Shown: positions 59,890-64,000 of the stretch, one piece after another
Layout of the letters: the number at the start of each line of letters is the position of its first letter
Position numbering within the stretch: the stretch's first letter is position 1
Source: Schlegelella_A sp036272325
Lineage (GTDB): Bacteria; Pseudomonadota; Gammaproteobacteria; Burkholderiales; Burkholderiaceae_C
Direction: 5' to 3'
DNA: 64,000 bases
NCBI GenBank assembly: GCA_036272325.1
Contig: DATAYY010000033.1
Coordinates: 25,031 to 89,030 of the forward strand
The notes under the pieces: model-generated
The model's database searches: none
What the model saw: only the letters and a program-made list of their open reading frames with translations
What the model was told of the DNA's origin: nothing
Position numbers and translations under genes: made by a program

Positions 59890-60930
59890 GTGGACCTGCT
59901 CGATGCATCGCACCTGCCCGATCGCTTCGCTTCGGTCGAGGCGCTCGACGAGTTCATGACGCGGCCGAGCCGCGCCCTCGTCGACGACCTCGACAGCGTC
60001 GACGGCGACCTCATGATCCTCGGCGTCGCCGGCAAGATGGGGCCGACGCTGGCGCGCCTCGCCAAGCGCGCATCGCCATCGCGCCGCGTCATTGGCGTCG
60101 CCCGTTTCAGCGACGCCGCAGTACGCGCGCACCTCACTCGTGACGGGATCGAGACGATCGCCTGCGACCTGCTCGATCGCAACGCCATCGCCGCCTTGCC
60201 CGACGTAGCGAACGTCGTCTTCGCCGCCGGCCACAAGTTCGGCGCCAGCGGCGCGCCGGCGCTCACTTGGGCGATGAACGCGCACGTGCCGGCGCTCGTC
60301 GCCGAGCGCTTCCATGCATCGCGCATCGTCGCCTTCTCGACCGGCAACGTGTATGGCTTCTCGGCTGCTGGCGGCGCCGGCGCCAGCGAGACGACGCCGC
60401 CGGCGCCGGTCGGCGAGTACGCGCAGTCGTGCCTCGGCCGAGAGCGCATGTTCGAGTACTTCTCGGCGAAGCACGGCACTCCTGGTCGGATCGTCCGCCT
60501 CAACTACGAGATCGACATGCGCTACGGCGTGTTGTTCGACATCGCCTCGAAGGTCCACCGCGGCGAGCGGGTCGACGCCACGATGGGCCATGTCAACGTC
60601 ATCTGGCAAGGCGACGCCAATGCGCAGGTGCTGCGCTGCCTCGCCCATTGCACCGCGCCGACGACGCCGCTCAACGTCACCGGACCGCACACGCTCTCGG
60701 TCCGCGAGCTCGCGCACCAGCTCGCCAGCAGGCTCGGCACCGAGGCGCACGTGGTCGGCAAGGAGGCTGCGACCGCGCTCCTTTCGAACACGGCGAACGC
60801 CACCGCGCTGTTCGGGCCGCCGGTCGTTCCGCTCGGCCGCATGCTCGACTGGGTCGCCGACTGGGTGAAGGCAGGCGGCGCGAGCCTCGGCAAGCCGACC
60901 AAGTTCGAGGTCCGCGATGGCACCTTCTGA
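59890..60930 (+). CDS. NAD-dependent epimerase/dehydratase-like protein with altered YxxxK motif
   Basis: A 346-residue extended short-chain dehydrogenase-like protein starting at a GTG. The nucleotide-binding turn appears as LGVAGKMGPTLARL near residue 44, followed by the serine segment AFSTGNVYGFS near 155. At the catalytic tyrosine (Y177) the sequence is YAQSC, so the usual lysine is replaced by C181. The protein may bind nucleotide yet use different chemistry. Its stop overlaps the GNAT gene by 14 bases. It starts the plus-strand part of the terminal cluster. Confidence 0.82.
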   Translation: MDLLDASHLPDRFASVEALDEFMTRPSRALVDDLDSVDGDLMILGVAGKMGPTLARLAKRASPSRRVIGVARFSDAAVRAHLTRDGIETIACDLLDRNAIAALPDVANVVFAAGHKFGASGAPALTWAMNAHVPALVAERFHASRIVAFSTGNVYGFSAAGGAGASETTPPAPVGEYAQSCLGRERMFEYFSAKHGTPGRIVRLNYEIDMRYGVLFDIASKVHRGERVDATMGHVNVIWQGDANAQVLRCLAHCTAPTTPLNVTGPHTLSVRELAHQLASRLGTEAHVVGKEAATALLSNTANATALFGPPVVPLGRMLDWVADWVKAGGASLGKPTKFEVRDGTF

Positions 60931-61765
60931 GGCGCTCGCGATCGACCGGCTCGGCGTCGGCGACGTTGACGCGGGACTGCGGCTGTCGGACGCTGCAGGC
61001 TGGAACCAGACCGCCGAAGACTGGGCGTTCTTCATCGCCCGCGGCACCGCGTTCGGCATTCGCGACGGCGACGCCGCCAACGCGCTGATCGCGACCGCTG
61101 CCGCCTTGCCGTACGGCGCCAGCGTCGGCTGGATCTCGATGGTGCTGGTCGATGGTCGCCATCGTCATCGCGGCCACGCGACGCGACTCGTCGCCGCATG
61201 CGTCGATGCCCTGCGAAGCGCCGGCCGCGCTGCCGCGCTCGACGCAACTCCGGACGGCGCCGCGGTCTATCGCCGCGCCGGGTTTGCCGCGGGCTTTGCC
61301 TTCGAGCGTTGGCAACGCGAGGCGCAAGGAGCGGACGCTCTGCCAGGCGCGAGCGTCCTCGACGAGCGGCGACGCGACGCTCTCCTCGCGCTCGACCGCG
61401 TGACGTCGGCGCTCGATCGCAGCGCGCTCTTCGCCAGCTTCCTCGACCGGCCGACGACGAGCGCCTGGCTGACCGGCGACGCGAGCGGCTTTGCCATCCT
61501 GCGCGCCGGCCGCCGCGCGCGCCAGCTCGGCCCGATCGTCGCCGCCGACGAAGAGGCGGCGATCGCGCTTCTCGACCGCGCGCTCGATGCCGCCACGGGC
61601 CCGGTCTTCATCGACGTGCCGAGCCGCTGGCCAGCGTTCGCCGCGGCGCTCGGCGAGCGCGGATTCGCCTGCCAGCGCCGGTTCGTTCGGATGGCACTCG
61701 GCGAGACTGGGGTGCTCGCGGCGAATGCACGTGTGTTCGCTGTCGCCGGCCCGGAGTTCGGCTGA
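60917..61765 (+). CDS. GNAT-family N-acetyltransferase
   Basis: A 282-residue protein. The N-terminal GNAT domain (residues 1-130) has the acetyl-CoA-binding pattern ISMVLVDGRHRHRGHATRLV near 75 and ATPDGAAVYRRAGF near 110. The C-terminal 140 residues (FLDRPTTSAWLTGDASGFAIL) match the companion domain found in two-domain GNAT proteins. The substrate is unknown. It overlaps the epimerase-like gene by 14 bases and precedes the aldolase gene by ten. Confidence 0.85.
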   Translation: MAPSEALAIDRLGVGDVDAGLRLSDAAGWNQTAEDWAFFIARGTAFGIRDGDAANALIATAAALPYGASVGWISMVLVDGRHRHRGHATRLVAACVDALRSAGRAAALDATPDGAAVYRRAGFAAGFAFERWQREAQGADALPGASVLDERRRDALLALDRVTSALDRSALFASFLDRPTTSAWLTGDASGFAILRAGRRARQLGPIVAADEEAAIALLDRALDAATGPVFIDVPSRWPAFAAALGERGFACQRRFVRMALGETGVLAANARVFAVAGPEFG

Positions 61766-61775
61766 CCGCGCAGCC

Positions 61776-62870
61776 ATGCAAGCCTCGACTGATCGCCTCT
61801 CCGTCGCCGCGCTACGCGAGCGGCTCTTCGCCGGCCTCGCGATCCCCGCCCATCCGCTCGCGCTCGACGCGTCGCGCCAGCTCGATCGCCGCCGCCAGCG
61901 CGCGCTGGCGCGCTACTACCTCGATGCCGGCGCCGGCGGCCTCGCGGTCGGTGTCCACACGACCCAGTTCGCAATCCGCGAGGCCGGACTCTTCGAGGAG
62001 GTGCTCGGGCTCGCTGCCGACACCGCCCGAAACTGGCGGCCGCTTGGCAACGAAGGATCGCCGCGGCCCGTCCTCGTCGCCGGCGGCTGTGGGCGCAGTC
62101 AGCAGGCGATCGCCGAGGCGCGCCTCGCGCGCGGCCTCGGCTACGACGCCGTGCTGCTGAGCCTGGCCGCGCTGAAGGGCGCGAGCGAAGACGAACTCGT
62201 CGTCCACTGCGAGGCGGTCGCCGCCGAGATGCCACTGATCGGCTTCTATCTGCAGCCTGCGGTCGGCGGCATCGACCTGCCGGTGTCGTTCTGGACCCGA
62301 TTCGCGGCGATCGACAACGTCGTCGCGATCAAGGTCGCGCCGTTTCATCGCTACCGCACGCTCGATGTCGTCCGCGGCCTCGTCGCTGCCCGCGCCGAGC
62401 GTCGCGTCGCGCTCTACACCGGCAATGACGACCACATCGTGCTCGACCTCGTGACGCCGTTCGACGTCGTGCGCGACGGCGAGCCGGTGCGGCTGCGCTT
62501 TCGCGGCGGGTTGCTCGGCCACTGGTCGGTGTGGACGAAGACCGCGGTCGAATTGCTCGAGCGCTGCAAGACGTCCGCCGCTGCGCAGGACGCCGGCAGC
62601 GCCGTCGATGCCGGGCTGCTCGCGCTCGACAGCCGCGTCACCGACTGCAACAGCGCCTTCTTCGACGTCGCCAACGATTTCGCCGGCTGCATCGCCGGCT
62701 GCCACGAGGTGCTGCGCCGCCAGGGGCTGCTCGCAGGGACGTGGTGCCTCGATCCGAACGAAGGCCTCGGACCAGGGCAGGTCGACGAGATCGAGCGCGT
62801 CCTCGCCGAGCACCTCGACCTTGCCGACGACGCGTTCGTCGCGATGCATCTGGAGCGCTGGCTGGCCTGA
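61776..62870 (+). CDS. Dihydrodipicolinate synthase (DapA)-superfamily aldolase/lyase
   Basis: A 364-residue member of the pyruvate-aldolase superfamily, longer than DapA (about 290). Schiff-base lysine K186 lies in VVAIKVAPFHR. The usual YYNPP tyrosine region is replaced by IGFYLQPAVGG, and GGLAVGVHTTQF near 50 stands where DapA has GTTGE. These changes argue against lysine synthesis and for a catabolic aldolase or dehydratase acting on a sugar-acid-like substrate. It lies between the GNAT and enolase-superfamily genes. Confidence 0.82.
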   Translation: MQASTDRLSVAALRERLFAGLAIPAHPLALDASRQLDRRRQRALARYYLDAGAGGLAVGVHTTQFAIREAGLFEEVLGLAADTARNWRPLGNEGSPRPVLVAGGCGRSQQAIAEARLARGLGYDAVLLSLAALKGASEDELVVHCEAVAAEMPLIGFYLQPAVGGIDLPVSFWTRFAAIDNVVAIKVAPFHRYRTLDVVRGLVAARAERRVALYTGNDDHIVLDLVTPFDVVRDGEPVRLRFRGGLLGHWSVWTKTAVELLERCKTSAAAQDAGSAVDAGLLALDSRVTDCNSAFFDVANDFAGCIAGCHEVLRRQGLLAGTWCLDPNEGLGPGQVDEIERVLAEHLDLADDAFVAMHLERWLA

Positions 62871-62930
62871 GCCGGCACGGGCGCACACGCGTCGAGCTTC
62901 GGCGCCGCATTTCAACCGCAGAATCCCGCC

Positions 62931-64000
62931 ATGGCCGTCCCCGGCTCGCCACTGTTCTCGCCCAAGGTCAAGGTGCTCGGCGTCGAGGCGTTCGAGCAGC
63001 CGTTCCGCTTGCGGATGCCGTTTCGCTTCGGCGCCATCACGCTCACCGAAGGGCGGCAGGTGATCGTGCGCGTCCACCTGCGGCTCGACGACGGTCGCGA
63101 AGGTTTCGGCTACGCCGCCGAGATGCTGGCCGCGAAGTGGTTCGACAAGAGCCCGGCGCTGACCGACACCGAGAACCAGGACCAGTTGAGGAAGGCAATC
63201 GAGATCGCCGCGGACGCCTACCGCGAGGCGCCGCTGTCGACGCCGTTCGACCTCTTCGCCGACAACTACCGCTACCAGCTGCGCGCCGGCCGCGGCCTCG
63301 AGCTGCCGCCCCTGGTTGCGAGCTTCGGCAACGCGGTGCTCGATCGCGGCGTGCTTGATGCCGTCTGCCGCCTGTTCGGCGTCAGCTTCTGGACCGCGAT
63401 GCGCAGCAACCTGCCGGGGATGACGGCGCATCCGGTGATCGCCGACCTGGGCGCGTTCGACTTCAGTGCGTTCCTCGCCAGCCTGGCTCCGGTCGCGAGC
63501 ATCGAGGCGCGCCACACCGTTGGCCTGCTCGACCCGATCACCGCCGCCGACCAGACGCCGGCAACGCGCGTCGACGACGGCCTGCCCGAGACGCTCGAGG
63601 AAGTCGTCGCCACCTACGGCCAGCGCTGCTTCAAGCTCAAGGTCGGCGGCGACCGTCGCGCGGATCTCGATCGCCTGGCGCGGATCGCAAGCGTGCTCGA
63701 CGGCGTTGCCGGACTGCACGTGACGCTCGACGGCAACGAGCAGTACGAAGACGTCGAATCGGTGGTCGAGCTCTGGAGCGCGATCGAGGCCGCTCCGACA
63801 TTGCAGAAGCTGTGCGCAGCGACTCTTTTCATCGAGCAGCCGATCAAGCGCCAGGTCGCGCTCGCGCGCAGCGTCGCACCGCTCGCACGTTCGAGGCCCG
63901 TCATCATCGACGAGTCCGACGGCGAGCTCGACGCCTTCATCCGGGCGCGCGCCCTCGGCTATTCGGGCGTCTCGTCGAAGAACTGCAAGGGCTTCTATCG
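62931..64000 (+). CDS. Enolase-superfamily enzyme (mandelate racemase/muconate cycloisomerase type), 3' end outside window
   Basis: At least 356 residues, running off the window end. It has the enolase-superfamily barrel pattern: catalytic KxK in RCFKLKVGGD near residue 230, metal ligands in VTLDGNEQYED near 265 and FIEQPIKR near 300, and the third acidic site in VIIDESDGELD near 325. The N-terminal capping domain (residues 10-140) is longer than in muconate enzymes. These enzymes abstract a proton next to a carboxylate, racemising, dehydrating or cycloisomerising. Together with the aldolase it suggests breakdown of an acid sugar or similar hydroxy-acid. Confidence 0.85.
   Translation, partial: MAVPGSPLFSPKVKVLGVEAFEQPFRLRMPFRFGAITLTEGRQVIVRVHLRLDDGREGFGYAAEMLAAKWFDKSPALTDTENQDQLRKAIEIAADAYREAPLSTPFDLFADNYRYQLRAGRGLELPPLVASFGNAVLDRGVLDAVCRLFGVSFWTAMRSNLPGMTAHPVIADLGAFDFSAFLASLAPVASIEARHTVGLLDPITAADQTPATRVDDGLPETLEEVVATYGQRCFKLKVGGDRRADLDRLARIASVLDGVAGLHVTLDGNEQYEDVESVVELWSAIEAAPTLQKLCAATLFIEQPIKRQVALARSVAPLARSRPVIIDESDGELDAFIRARALGYSGVSSKNCKGFY

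Noticed and set aside
59791..61080. Upstream extension of the AtuA frame (total 1032 codons)
   Set aside because: This part is antisense to the epimerase-like and GNAT genes and has shadow composition; the GTG at 59790 with GGGAGAAG marks the true start.
1..64000. CRISPR arrays, prophage, insertion sequences
   Set aside because: No regularly spaced repeats, transposase, integrase or phage structural genes were seen; gene order is compact and mostly metabolic.

Overview
The window is a GC-rich (roughly two-thirds or more G+C) bacterial chromosome segment that is almost completely coding. Gene content points to a betaproteobacterium, most likely Burkholderiales or a near relative. Supporting evidence: lplT opposite alr with radA nearby; ilvE followed by a small zinc-finger protein and waaF; recG head-to-head with queA and near an OxyR with Cys199/Cys208; two PEP-CTERM exported proteins; a TRAP transporter; and a tannase-like outer lipoprotein. 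I see no insertion sequence, prophage, CRISPR array or rRNA. One tRNA (Arg, anticodon CCG) is present. No gene-free stretch exceeds 300 bases.

Left part (1-15184), catabolism. A minus-strand TRAP transporter operon (dctP, dctQ, dctM) runs into a 2-oxoglutarate/Fe(II) dioxygenase cut by the window start. An Fpg/Nei-like glycosylase and a Dps protein follow. A tight plus-strand run then encodes an intradiol ring-cleavage dioxygenase, a citryl-CoA lyase-like protein, a CaiB/BaiF CoA-transferase, a complete branched-chain-amino-acid-type ABC importer (with permease and one ATPase fused), a MetE-like zinc methyltransferase domain and a maleylacetate reductase. Together they look like uptake and degradation of an aromatic or similar carboxylate through hydroxyquinol and maleylacetate, with an unusual CoA-ester branch.

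Middle (15194-44001), mostly housekeeping. OxyR, a glutamate/aspartate-type binding protein, a Yip1-like membrane protein and RecG are on the minus strand. queA and tgt follow on the plus strand with a PQQ-type sugar dehydrogenase-like gene wedged between them, then a CBS-domain protein and a YihY membrane protein. Next come an MFS-acyltransferase fusion, a propeller lipoprotein, an HTH regulator, a tungstate-binding-like protein with a MOSC protein and RlmJ, GTP-dependent PEP carboxykinase, a SEC-C protein and phosphoesterase, a YegD-type Hsp70, and an lplT-eamA-gpx-tyrB minus-strand run opposite alr-arfB.

Right part (44047-64000). A LysE exporter and a frameshifted PEP-CTERM gene precede the radA-ilvE-waaF operon. 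An ECF sigma/anti-sigma pair converges on waaF through a perfect 14-bp inverted repeat. After a small hydrolase operon, a two-domain cytochrome c and tRNA-Arg come a PEP-CTERM propeller protein and a large tannase/DUF6351-like lipoprotein. The window ends in a second catabolic cluster (AtuA-family protein opposite an epimerase-like protein, a GNAT protein, a DapA-like aldolase and an enolase-superfamily enzyme cut by the window end).

The strongest candidates for undescribed biology are the two catabolic clusters (5460-15184 and 57982-64000). All functional calls come from reading translated motifs and gene order; no database search was run.
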